Origin: Apostichopus japonicus
Lineage: Eukaryota; Echinodermata; Holothuroidea; Aspidochirotida; Stichopodidae
Length of the DNA stretch: 60,000 bases
Reading direction: 5' to 3'
NCBI RefSeq assembly: GCF_037975245.1
Contig: NC_092563.1
Location: 19,550,094 to 19,610,093 of the forward strand
The translations under genes were made by a program, and so were the position numbers. Under the pieces are notes generated by a model that worked only from the letters and a program-made list of their open reading frames with translations, ran no database searches and was not told the origin of the DNA. Within the stretch, counting starts at the first letter, position 1; every line of letters begins with the position of its first letter. Below, in pieces: positions 1 to 9,683 of the stretch.

Positions 1-487
1 TTTAAATGCAGCAAGGTATCAGGGTGTAGCAAGCTGCCAGGGTTTAGCATGCTATCAGGGTGTGGCAAGCTATTAGTGTGTAGCTATCAGATAAATGCAG
101 CAAGCTATCAGTGTGTAGCAAGCTGCCAGGATGTGGCAAGCTATCAGAGTGTGGCAAGCTATTAGTGTGTAGCTATCAGATAAATGCAGCAAGCTATCAG
201 GGTGTGGCAAGCTGCCAGGATTTGGCAAGTTATCAGGGTGTGGCAAGCTATCGGGGTGTAGCAAGCTATTAATGTGTAGCTATCAAATAAATGCAGCAAG
301 GTATCAGGGTGTAGCAAGCTGCCAGGGTTTAGCATGCTATCAGGGTGTGGCAAGCTATTAGTGTGTAGCTATCAGATAAATGCAGCAAGCTATCAGGGTG
401 TGGCAAGCTGCCAGGATTTGGCAAGTTATCAGGGTGTGGCAAGCTATCGGGGTGTTGCTATGAGGGTCTTACAAGCTATCACATAGC
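1..487. repeat. Minisatellite with higher-order structure, in IPO4 intron
   Basis: Tandem array of an approximately 18-bp module (gcaagctatcagggtgtg and variants) broken at intervals by a 'tagctatcagataaatgcag' spacer. Larger blocks recur: the stretch beginning atgcagcaagg near 6 returns almost unchanged near 291 (offset about 285 bp), and the stretch from 181 returns at 377 (offset 196 bp). The array starts before the window. It lies in the intron upstream of the first IPO4 exon seen here. Short open frames on the minus strand are products of the repeat. Confidence 0.9.
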
Positions 488-623
488 TTGATAAATGTTA
501 CTGATAGTGCTGTGAATAGCCTTTTGTGTGTTTTGGTAAGTTTGCTTTTTTGTGCATTTGGTATAAAGTTTGCTGCTAGCTAGCATTGAAGAGTAACTTA
601 AACATGACCCATTACAATCACAG

Positions 624-747
624 ATACCCTGGGAGTATTAGCAAGGTCAGTCGGACAGCAGCACTTCTACCCACTGGCAGCAGATTGCATACAGTACGGA
701 ATGAAACTCCTGAACGACGCAGAGGACCCCGATCTAAGGAGATGCAT
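624..747 (+). CDS. IPO4: IPO4 exon (HEAT region, DTLGVLARSVG block)
   Basis: Acceptor cag at 621-623, donor gtgagt at 748. Encodes TLGVLARSVGQQHFYPLA and ends in AEDPDLRRC plus two bases of the next codon, completed by C at 1587. An open frame from 586 in another phase overlaps this exon and is not the coding frame. Confidence 0.9.
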
Positions 748-3700
748 GTGAGTGGAACCAGTTTGCAAGTTATTAAGTTTGTTATGAATAATGAGAGACA
801 AGCTTTAGATAATTGGTGAATAGACGGAGTAATGGGGTTCGGTTTGGTAATTTACAAAAGAGAAAAATCTAAGATTAAACTTAAAAGATAAACCTGGTGG
901 TTTAATGTATTTGTAAAGGTAGTGCTACCTGAAACCTTGATCACAAATATATGTATTTTGAATGATTTGAAAATATTTTTAAAAAACCAAGAAGTTTCTT
1001 ATTAATCATATGTTACAGTCATTTGTTAGATTCAAGAAGTACTGTAAACATTTATAAGACATTTTCAATTTGAATCCTAGGGTTTGCAACTGTTTACATC
1101 CTTGCACTCCTAAGGACAATGAAATAATGTTCTTGGACCCCACCCCAGACATAGGGTTAATAAACTCTGACCTCAGCCCCCACGATGGTTGGGGGTAGGG
1201 TGGGATTTCTGTTTGATTTGCCCCAAACGGTACTCTCAGACTTGGTCTGAATGTTTTGAAAGTGTATATAAGTCTTTAAAATGTTGACAGACCCGTTCAG
1301 CTTTTAAAGAACCCAATTTTATTTGGATCCCTTTGCCCTCAGGTAACCTAAAAAACCAGAACTTCTGGGGGTGTGGGGTGGTGGGTGGAGGAGGTACCCC
1401 AGGGTTGAGGGATATGGATTTAATGCAGAGGGTTGAATTTACGCAGTGTTTTACATATCACCGGTATGAATATACATTTAATTTTTAAGAGTTTTATCTA
1501 CGTAAGACATTTATAAGGAATTTTATAATTTTTCTTTGCACCAAAACCATCTTTCATTTTTGCAATGATCTTTTCTTTTCTTTTAGCTATGGTTTGTTTG
1601 CATCCTTATCAACCATCTTAAAAGGAGAACTCACTCCTCATCTGGAAACCCCTCTCAAATATATATTCAGCTCGCTCCAGTCTGTAGAGGGTGTCGTGGT
1701 AAGCCACTTAGCACAAACATCCATAACCACCTAGCATTATAAACCCTTTCAGTTGAAGACTGCTAAGATTAATTTGTAATATTTTCAACCTTTGTTGATT
1801 TATCATCCCCAATTCCAGTTTTAATTGTTTCATTTAACTGATCGACATTTGATTTCCGAACGTGAACAAAAAAGGTGAAAGTTTTCCACTCTCTTAGTTC
1901 ATATCTTAGAAGAACTATAATTGATACTACTTTTACCCCAAACAGTCAACCCTGGTTTGGTCAGGAATGAGTCTTGTAGTTGTTGTTCCACATAGTGAGT
2001 ACGTTGACAGTGAGAAACTTGATAGAACGCAAAGGTGTCGTTTGGCAAAACCTTAGCCAGTTAAAGACAAGGTACAGAGAAACTGCACTTAAAGCATGAA
2101 ACATTTTGACTCAAGCACGGCCAATCTTTGATAGTCTCTTTTCCTACTCTCTCTAATCTATTTTTGTATAATCTGTGGCATTTAATTTGTTACATTATCT
2201 TAATGACATCATGTTTTAAATGACAGTCATCTACAAAGAATTCACAGATATTTGACATTTTAATTTGTTTTGTTTCATTCGTATGAACCGTAAGATATTT
2301 GCTGTTCCTTGCGAATTTTTCTTTTTGGAGAGGTGTTATATTTGTTTTGTCTTTTCATATAGGCTCACTACAACGAGGACAAGAGTCAGATGTCTTATCT
2401 ACTGGAGGACATTGAAGATGAAGAGGAGGATTTGGGGGCAGCAGATAACAGCAGGGAAACCGATGATGATGACGATGATGATGTAGAAGGGTAAGTCGTG
2501 TTGTGCTCTCAGTATTTAGTGTTTTATTTCTGTGTGAAGTACTCTGAATTAAAATTGTTATGATAGGTTAACTAAAGTAAGTGTTTTACAGTGATGTTGA
2601 TTAACGTCCATCAACATCCATAGTATTCTATATTAAAAACCCATGCCATTGTAATTCATTAGCTGGACATGCCAAGTTCATATCAAATAATGAAGTGAAT
2701 TTCAAAACTTTTCTTCTCTGTCATAAATATGCATGTGATAGTGCCTTGTAGAGATAATATCAAAACTGTCCACAAAGTCAACTTTGCTAAGTATACCTGC
2801 TATTTAAGATTCATTCATTTCAACTAAGTATCTGCTCGCAACAAAAAATAAAAATGTGTACATGAAGAAGTGAAAAAAGACAAAAGAGAAGAAATGTCAA
2901 AAACCTAACAAAACAAAATATTTATACATTGCAAGATAAAAGGAGATTAATGTTGGTTTGTAGCAGCATATGGTAGTCTCATACTTTGATTACAAGGGAT
3001 TATTGCCCGGTCCAGATCCACATGTAGGCGGTGATTATTTTTGCTTTACCTCCTTTTACACAAAAGTATAAAGACATAGTAAATTCATTCCTTTATAAAT
3101 ACAGAAATCTATAATTTGTTGTATGCCACAGCTACTCAATTGAGAATGCATATCTGGATGAGAAGGAAGACGCCTGCAGTGCCCTGGGTGAGATTGCTCT
3201 AAACACAGGGTAACCATCTAATTTATCTCCCTTTACATATCCCTACTGCACCTTTACACAGTCTGTGGAATCTGCATTGCATTCCTTACTTCAATACCTA
3301 TGTATAGTATATACTGTATTAATAGGTCAAAGTGTCTTCAATCAAAGAATCATTTAAAAATGGATTTTTGCCTTTAGGAAATCATACTGATATGATCTGT
3401 TATTGTTGTAAATACTTTCAGGTATCTCATGTGTTGCAGGTGTTAATAGGTCAAAGTGACTTCAATCAAAAGATCATTTAAAACAGATTTTTGCCTTTAG
3501 GAAATCATACTGATATGATCTATTATTGTTGTAATTACTTTTAAGAATCTCATGTGTTGCAGCTGATTTCAAATCTGCGACTATTTATGTATAGCATATG
3601 CTCCTTGTTTCAGGATTGGGTTTGCAAAGTACTATGAAATAAGTACCACTGAGGTGTTAAAACTGCTGCACTTCTCAGCGCCAAACATCAGGAAAGCTGC

Positions 3701-6700
3701 TGCCATAACGACGGGACAGTTGCAATGCATGATGGGAAAAGTGGTGATTTCTGGAGAGGCTTCTGTAAATAGTGAAGGTATACATTTGTGTTCAATCTTT
3801 TGTATGTGTTTATATTTAACGTTTTGTGTCAGTTTGTGTAAACTGTTGAATAATTTCTTTTTAATAATTCTTACTGAATTACTTGCTCTTGAGGTGCCAG
3901 GCATATCTCTCAATTATATCCCAATTCCACTTTGATTTCTACTGCTTTTATATCTTTTGTGCTAAAAGTATTTACACATAACTTCAAGGAAACCATTATA
4001 TCATTCCCCTGGACATTAAAATGTTAAGATTACTTAAATATTGGTTATATTGCTCCAATTTATATTCCTTCCACAGAATTTTTGAGGAATGCAAGTGAGG
4101 TACTACTGAGGTTGGTAGAAATTATCAATGATGACGATGACAAGACTGTTGTCATGGCAACTCTGGAATCATTTACAGATATTTTCAAGTCTACAGGTAG
4201 ACTGTTTGGTGCCCAGGTTGCCTTGCTGTCTGCATTAATGGAAGCAGTGAAGAATGTGTTTCAAGAAAAGGTAAAGGCATATGTGTGTATAGTAACATGT
4301 GGTAGTCTCAGTGCACTGTAAGTATCATGTAGCCTAACATGATGTAGGTAATTCAAAGGGTTTCATCTCTATGTTCCGACGTCTCTGTGTTCCCAAAATA
4401 AAATAAAACTGTTAGCCAACTGCTTATCCACTAAAGAGCCTGTGTAGGAGAATGTGTAAAAGTAAGTTGGCCTGACGTTACGATCCTAGCAGGATCTTCT
4501 GCAAAGGCTAAATGACAAGTAACAGTAACAGAAGGGACAAAAACACGCACAGAAACAGACAGGTTAATGAGCATGGTGAGCACAAAGAGAACACAAAAAT
4601 CTCTTTGTGTTCACCATGCTCATTAACCTGTCTGTTCCAGTTTTGAAAAGTTGGTAGTATTTGGTAACCAAACTCAAACCCCATGGGAGTTTTCGACAAA
4701 AGTGTCCACCCCAGGGAATAAATATGATTTTATCTTCAAAACTGTCAGACAAACTGCCAAGGAGAGGAAGACGATTACGAGGGCGGGGAAAACGACGATG
4801 AACAGGCAGAGCAGGACGCCATGTTGGTGGAATATGCCGGTGACCTCATACCCTCAGTAGCTACTACCATGGGTGGGGACAAGTTTGCACCTTATCTTGC
4901 AGGGATGCTACAGCTATTGTTTGCAAAGACAGTAAGTCTTTTAAATCAGGCTTTTGCTTCTCTTGGGAAGATTTCCTTATATTATGATGTAATATTGTTT
5001 GCTTCACAGTAGTCTCGTGTTTTGAAGCTGGATGTTTATCATTGCAGATATAGTGGGATTCTTTTTTGCATAATTTAGGTTGATTGTAATTAGGTATTAT
5101 TTACTATTGAAGCATTTACTTGAGATGCCTAGCCACTAGCCAGTATCTTTACCTCAATTGTATACATTTAGTTGTATAATACTAATAACACACAGCACTC
5201 AAATTTTTCTTTGTTAAGAATTGAGAAAAGCAGTAACAACACCTGTTATACAAACACTGCCCCGCTTCAACCCAATAACAGGGGTCTTGTTTTCATTTAG
5301 TCAACAGTTTTGTTTACACACTCTGTAAATCTAAACTCGAAGTCTTAGGGGTGAACAAAGGCCTTGAAGCTAACTAATACAATGCACACTATTCGCACAA
5401 ACATATTGTTTTCATCAGGTCTGCTATTTTATACTCAGATCGGTAAGATCTGATAAGATAATCTACTCATCTACCCAATCCGTTCTCTCTTCAGAAAAAG
5501 TCCTCGTCTGCAGCCGACAAATCATTTGCCACGGGTATGTTGTCTGAGACCATGGTCGCTATGGAAACCAACCTCCGTCCTTTTGTTCAGCACCTTTTCC
5601 CAGTCTTCATAAGGCTGGCTGGAGATGAAGATGATGAAGTCTGTAACAATGCAGTCTTTGGTCTGGGTGTCCTGGCACAGTACGGAGGAGAACAAGTACA
5701 CCAGTATCCTTATAATAGACAATAATCAGAGGTGACGAAGGGTTTGTAAACTTTGTAACTGACCCATTGGATGTTTATAGCATCAATAATATTAGGATTT
5801 GTTTGGATTGGATAGAGCTGTTTTAGACCACTCCCTCTTATAGCAGTAAACAAAGTAACCTCATTCATTTCATAGGATGTATTCATGAGAAAGTTATAAC
5901 ATCAATTTATAAGCAGGCCCTGGCTATGCTCCTTACTAGGCCGTGGCTGCAGTCTGAGTTAGCCCAGGTTTTATATTATGATCTAGCCCAGGGCTGAGTT
6001 AGACAGTAGCTACGATCTGACTTAGTCCAGGGTCTGATCAATTAAGGTTTGATGTGACCAATATTTTGCTCAGTAAATTTTTTCATACCAATTTTTGTAT
6101 TATTAATTTTGTGTTGTGGTCCTATATCATTCATTTTTACATCAGACCTTACATGAATTTATGTTATCCATTTCTATTTCGAAATCTCTTACCACCTTTC
6201 TTACTCAAAACAAAAGCAATTACATCTTCTTTAACAACTCAGACATTTCCCTCCTCTTCTTCAAGTCTTGTCGGCCATTTTGAGCCAAAACAGAGGCCAG
6301 CAGGTGGTAGATAATGTGTGTGCTGCAGTGTGCAGGATGATAGCCAGCAACAGCAGCCTCGTCCCTGTAGACCAGGTAGCCATCTTGTTTACTGTTCATT
6401 TAATGATTTTCGCACTAAAGTCTGCTTTAAGAGACCTGTGGGTGTGAAATGTTTTCTTTCTTAAGTAGCGTAATTCTGCTCAAAGAAATTTAGATTAATC
6501 GCTTGATTAGGAAAAGAAATTTATAATTAACAGCGGTGTTTAGTTTAATATGCAAAGAAATTCAAGTTCACTGCAAGATTTAATTTCAATATATTATGCA
6601 TAGAAATTCAAATTAACAATACCATTAGGCTCAATCGCAGGGGTTAACCCGAAGAAAATGTGTTTCCGTGAACACAAAGAGATGTATTTCCTTTATTCAT

Positions 6701-8800
6701 ATCCTGTACAAGTGGTTGAACATTTCCTGTGGATATTTGTGAGGATGTGGTGATATGGATAGTTGGGTGATTAGCTACTTGTGTGTAGTTTAATATGCAT
6801 TAGCAATTCCAAGTAACCACAAGGGATAGTTTAAAAGGCATATAATTATAAATCAAATTCATGGTAAGGAATTGTTTATTACATTTACATGCATATTCAA
6901 GTGCAAGGCTTTATAGTCCGATGTGTAAGATGAGCATCAGCTCGTTAAATTTGCATTGACCTTGCCAATAATACACCATAGTGTAATGGTTTACCCATTT
7001 CATTATTCTTCACGACAGCCAAAAAGAAGTTTATAGGTTTTACCAACTGAAGCCATTAATGATAAAGTTTCGTTGGTAGCAAATAACTTCCAAACTTTTG
7101 TAACTTCTCAAATAAATGTATTCAGTTTGTCTGCTTTATCAACAGTGTAAATGTTTCATTGTCCCAAGACATGCTGGAAGTTGCTTAATTTAGAATCTTA
7201 AACTTCTTATCCTTTGCAGATTATGGCCTTTGTTGGCTTGTGGTTTATCTCCTTAAATCTTTTGTACCTATTTATTGTGTTTCCAGGTTAACTTTCAGAG
7301 AAAAATGTCTCCTAATCTGATTTTCCATATTTTTCTTTTGCAATGAGGGTGAGGGGGGGGGGGGGGGGTGAGGGGTTAACAGTTGTACAAATAAATATTA
7401 ATTTTGATGTATTTCAACCCATTTCTAATTCAATTTTGGTGCATTAAACTGTCAGGTCTTACCCACTCTTCTGGACAAACTGCCCCTGAAGAAGGACGTG
7501 GAAGAAAACGATACCGTCTATCCTTGCCTGGCCCATCTCATCCAAGAAGGACAAAGTGAAGCAATAGTGAACCTTCCGAGGATTCTGTCCCTCTTTGTTG
7601 AAGTCATGCAACATCAGACTATTAGCGACGGTTAGTAAATAGTCAAATATCTGCATATTGTTGAAGAGGGATTCAAAAACCGTTTAAACAAAAACTTTCT
7701 TTTAGATCCTACTAAAGTAATCTAAGGTGACCGTGCTATATATATATGTTTTTTTCTTGAGGGGGGCTTACCCAACATTGAAAGCATCATGTGTTATGTA
7801 ACAAATGTTACATAAGGCCTTTTATAAAATTTCAGAATAATCCCAGGTTTATCAGATCAATGAAGTTGGCTATTGTAAAAGTTGTTAATATCAACCATTT
7901 ATGATGCCTTGCTAGAATGTGTGAAGTATTTATAGAAACTATAGTGTTTGGGGAGGGGGAGAAGTGGATGACTAGGCAAGGGAGGGTAGAAGAGAATGAA
8001 ATTGGTGGAAGAGAGGAAGCATAACAAAGGCAGAGGGATGGGGCGTTGGTAGGAGATGGAAGGAGAAAAGTTTATGGTTCCTCGTCTGAAATGGTTTGCA
8101 TCCAGCCTGATACTGGAGCAATGTGAGTCCTTTACTCAGCTGCCTTACACCCCTTTGACCTTTGTCCATGGATATACTGTAGTTGTGACAGTGACCTCTG
8201 TATGACCTCTATGATTGTGTGCCAAGAACTTTAGCTAGAGGACATGTGTAAAGTGATTAACTACACTTTCAGTTCCAACTTTCAGGTTTTGATGCATTAG
8301 CAGTTTAAAGATTTGGAAATGAAGAAAGGAAAATTAAATCACAAAGATTGACATGGAACTACCTGAAAGTACAAAGATATATTCCCAATCCCCTCCCTCC
8401 CTCCCAACGACAGAAATAAATATATATTTACAGGTTCAATCACAGCTGTGTTGAGTCAATTTCCTTTTGTTATACTCCTTTGGTTGCCAAGTTCTTCCAT
8501 GCTAATATTGTCTTAACTGTTACTTTCTTGTTTATGTTAAGTCTCAAATGCATAAATACCTTTAAGTATCAACTTTCATCAAACTTGTCACAGTTTCTTT
8601 TACTATTTGGGAGAAAGAAAGATAAATAAATACAACAAAAAGGTCTTTTCCTCTCTTCTTTTTCAGGAACGAGACAGATCATGGTCAGTACCATCAAATC
8701 CGTGGGAAGTCTGCACGAACAACCGTTTAATTTATTCGTCAATTCATTGACCCCTGACCAGAAGGAATATCTCACTCAGGTCGTCAATGCAACTGGTTGA
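624..8800 (+). CDS. IPO4: Importin-4 (IPO4), C-terminal half, 11 exons, 5' part outside window
   Basis: Importin-4 is a HEAT-repeat karyopherin-beta that carries cargo such as histones and ribosomal proteins through the nuclear pore with RanGTP. Coding exons: 624-747, 1587-1698, 2363-2490, 3132-3209, 3614-3777, 4077-4270, 4749-4931, 5495-5703, 6243-6375, 7456-7630, 8667-8800. They total 1634 nt (about 544 residues), roughly the C-terminal half of the 1081-residue human protein. All junctions are AG/GT and all phases agree. Recognisable blocks include DTLGVLARSVG, DPDLRRC, an acidic run of seven Asp, YSIENAYLDEKEDACSALGE, AMLVEYAGDLIPS and NNAVFGLGVLAQYGG; each has a close human IPO4 counterpart. 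The exon at 624 opens with the last two bases of a split codon, so earlier exons lie before position 1. A stop at 8798-8800 ends the protein. IPO4 points tail to tail at SNX16. Identification is firm; exact boundaries are predicted by eye. Confidence 0.95.
1587..1698 (+). CDS. IPO4: IPO4 exon (YGLFASLSTILKGEL block)
   Basis: Pyrimidine-rich acceptor ending ttttag; donor gtaagc at 1699. Encodes YGLFASLSTILKGELTPHL and ends ...SLQSVEGVV in phase 0. This matches the human segment just before the acidic loop. Confidence 0.93.
2363..2490 (+). CDS. IPO4: IPO4 exon with acidic loop
   Basis: Acceptor atatag, donor gtaagt at 2491. Encodes AHYNEDKSQMSYLLEDIEDE followed by more acidic residues, including seven consecutive Asp from a GAT/GAC run at about 2461-2481. 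An acidic insert in this position is typical of IPO4. The triplet run could vary in length between individuals. Confidence 0.92.
3132..3209 (+). CDS. IPO4: IPO4 exon (YSIENAYLDEKEDACSALGE)
   Basis: Acceptor cacag, donor gtaacc at 3210. Encodes YSIENAYLDEKEDACSALGE and a few more residues. This is the best conserved stretch in the window against human IPO4 (YSVENAFFDEKEDTCAALGE). Confidence 0.95.
3320..3563. repeat. Tandem duplication, 124-bp unit, two copies, IPO4 intron
   Basis: The segment starting taataggtcaaagtg at 3320 repeats at 3444, an offset of 124 bp, with a few substitutions and small indels. Both copies contain gatttttgcctttagg and end near a 'gtgttgcag' motif. The second copy ends about 50 bp before the next exon at 3614. 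Confidence 0.9.
3614..3777 (+). CDS. IPO4: IPO4 exon (HEAT repeat, APNIRKAA block)
   Basis: Acceptor tttcag, donor gtatac at 3778. Encodes IGFAKYYEISTTEVLKLL, then HFSAPNIRKAA, corresponding to LNVRKAAHEALGQF in human IPO4. Enters with one base and leaves with one base of split codons. Confidence 0.92.
4077..4270 (+). CDS. IPO4: IPO4 exon (EFLRNASEVLLRL to NVFQEK)
   Basis: Acceptor ccacag, donor gtaaag at 4271. Encodes helical HEAT sequence with a DDDDKTVVMATLE turn, equivalent to the RQVVMAVLEAL block of human IPO4. Ends in phase 0. Confidence 0.93.
4453..4513 (-). repeat. Degenerate hammerhead-like dispersed repeat, copy 1
   Basis: On the minus strand the segment reads a broken core, then gatcctgctaggatc (a 6-bp stem around a 3-nt loop), then gtaacgtc. 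It shares most of its sequence with 16996-17058, for example gtaaaagtaagttggcctg on the plus strand. The order CUGAnGA, stem II, GAAA, cGUC resembles the minimal hammerhead motifs known from Penelope-like retroelements. In this copy CUGAAGA is damaged to UUGCAGA and GAAA is changed, so self-cleavage is not expected. It lies in an IPO4 intron. Confidence 0.5.
4554..4636. repeat. Long near-perfect inverted repeat (hairpin), IPO4 intron
   Basis: Left arm 4554-4590 and right arm 4600-4636 are reverse complements over 37 nt with one mismatch (a G-U pair in RNA), separated by a 9-nt A-rich loop. Key arm sequence is aggttaatgagcatggtga. The hairpin lies about 110 bp before the acceptor of the exon at 4749 and just after hammerhead-like copy 1. 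It could be a foldback element or a recent inverted duplication. Confidence 0.95.
4749..4931 (+). CDS. IPO4: IPO4 exon (AMLVEYAGDLIPS block)
   Basis: Acceptor gtcag, donor gtaagt at 4932, both ends in phase 0. Starts with an acidic stretch (GEEDDYEGGENDDEQAEQD) and continues AMLVEYAGDLIPSVATTMGG. Human IPO4 has an acidic loop followed by AMLLEHAGEAIPALAAAAGG. Confidence 0.94.
5495..5703 (+). CDS. IPO4: IPO4 exon (NNAVFGLGVLAQYGG block)
   Basis: Acceptor cttcag, donor gtatcc at 5704. Encodes KKSSSAADKSFATGMLSETM and then EVCNNAVFGLGVLAQYGGEQ. The last two bases (CA) are completed by A at 6243. Confidence 0.92.
6243..6375 (+). CDS. IPO4: IPO4 exon (HFPPLLQVLSAIL to VPVDQ)
   Basis: Acceptor ctcag, donor gtagcc at 6376. 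Encodes HFPPLLQVLSAILSQNRG and QQVVDNVCAAVCRM, matching HFPKLLGLLFPLLARER and RVRDNICGALARLL of human IPO4. Phase joins the exon at 5495-5703 exactly. A longer open frame from 6054 in another phase is not coding. Confidence 0.92.
7456..7630 (+). CDS. IPO4: IPO4 exon (VLPTLLDKLPLKKDVEEN)
   Basis: Acceptor gtcag, donor gttagt at 7631. Encodes VLPTLLDKLPLKKDVEEN, parallel to VLAALLHALPLKEDLEEW of human IPO4, then a helical stretch ending in QHQTISD. The upstream intron has a 16-G run at 7353-7368. Confidence 0.92.
8667..8800 (+). CDS. IPO4: IPO4 last coding exon
   Basis: Acceptor tttcag after a pyrimidine tract. Encodes RQIMVSTIKSVGSLHEQ to the C-terminus LTQVVNATG, stop TGA at 8798-8800. Enters with two bases of a split codon, in phase with 7630. 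Confidence 0.92.
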
Positions 8801-9020
8801 ATTTACTAACTCTTGGCATCCATGCCTGTCATCTCTGAGCAACTTTGAAGAATGTTTTTGAGAATATCTGCAGATTACAGATTTAAAGAAGAAAGACTCA
8901 AAGGAATAAATGGAGATCATGTTTTTACACTTTTCTTCTGAAATGCTGATACAAGAATGATGACTTTAGTCACTGCTTTGTCCAAGTCTGACACAATAAA
9001 CAAATGTTGTTAGAAGAAGT
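8801..9020 (+). terminator. IPO4 3' UTR and candidate poly(A) signals
   Basis: After the stop codon AATAAA occurs at 8905-8910 and 8995-9000. The second, followed by a T/G-rich stretch with tgttgt, is the better candidate. The cleavage position is inferred only. Confidence 0.55.
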
Positions 9021-9284
9021 CCTCTATCTACAAAGTTCCTTGATGTTTACATTGTAAACATAAACCCAACCATCACTGTTACTTTAAATAATACGGTTGT
9101 TTGCGATTAAAAACTCCCAAGAGAAAGATAGCAAAACTCTTGCTCTGGTTGGGAGATATTAATAGATTTGAGGTAGTGTCAGGTGGCTGCCGGTTTGCTG
9201 ATTTATGATGTCAAAGTCCCACAAGGAGGTAGAAGCCTTTGACTTTTCCTTGGTTTTTCTTTTCATAGTTCCAAGGAGAATGTA

Positions 9285-9683
9285 AACAGTGGCTGTAAAC
9301 AGTGTTGAACAGTGAATGTTAACAGTGTTGAACAGTGGCTGTAAACAGTGTTGAACAGTGAGCATAAACAGTGTTGAACAGTGAGAATAAACAGTGAACA
9401 ATGAATGTAAACAGTGTTGAACAGAGAATATAAACAGTGTTGAACAGTGAATGTAAACAGTGTTGAACAGTGAATGTTAAAACAGTGTTGAACAGTGGAT
9501 GTAAACAGACACAGAGAGCATAAACAGTTTTGAACATTGGATGTAAACAGTGTTGAACAGTGAATGTAAACAGTGTTGAACAGTGAATGTAATAGTGTTG
9601 AAAGTGAGCATAAACAGTGTTCAATAGTGAATGTTAACAATGTTGAACAGTTAATGTAAACAGTGTTGAACAGCAAATATAAC
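9285..9683. repeat. Minisatellite, 23-bp unit, downstream of IPO4
   Basis: About 16 copies of taaacagtgttgaacagtga with a few extra bases (unit about 23 bp), with substitutions and small indels. The unit lacks stops on the minus strand, which gives overlapping artificial open frames of up to 137 codons rich in CSLFNTV; they are not genes. The array starts about 270 bp past the predicted IPO4 poly(A) site. Confidence 0.92.

Larger units (their letters stand above)
748..8666 (+). other. IPO4 introns without named content
   Basis: Introns 748-1586, 1699-2362, 2491-3131, 3778-4076, 4932-5494, 5704-6242, 6376-7455 and 7631-8666 show no coding segment, RNA gene or recognisable transposon on either strand. 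They are AT-rich. 6376-7455 holds the 16-G run at 7353-7368. Introns 3210-3613 and 4271-4748 carry repeats listed separately. Confidence 0.6.

Noticed and set aside
586-819. 77-codon open frame
   Set aside because: Overlaps an IPO4 exon in the wrong phase; the conserved frame is the one giving TLGVLARSVG.
9159-9676. Minus-strand open frames of 80-137 codons rich in CSLFNTV
   Set aside because: Products of the 23-bp minisatellite downstream of IPO4.
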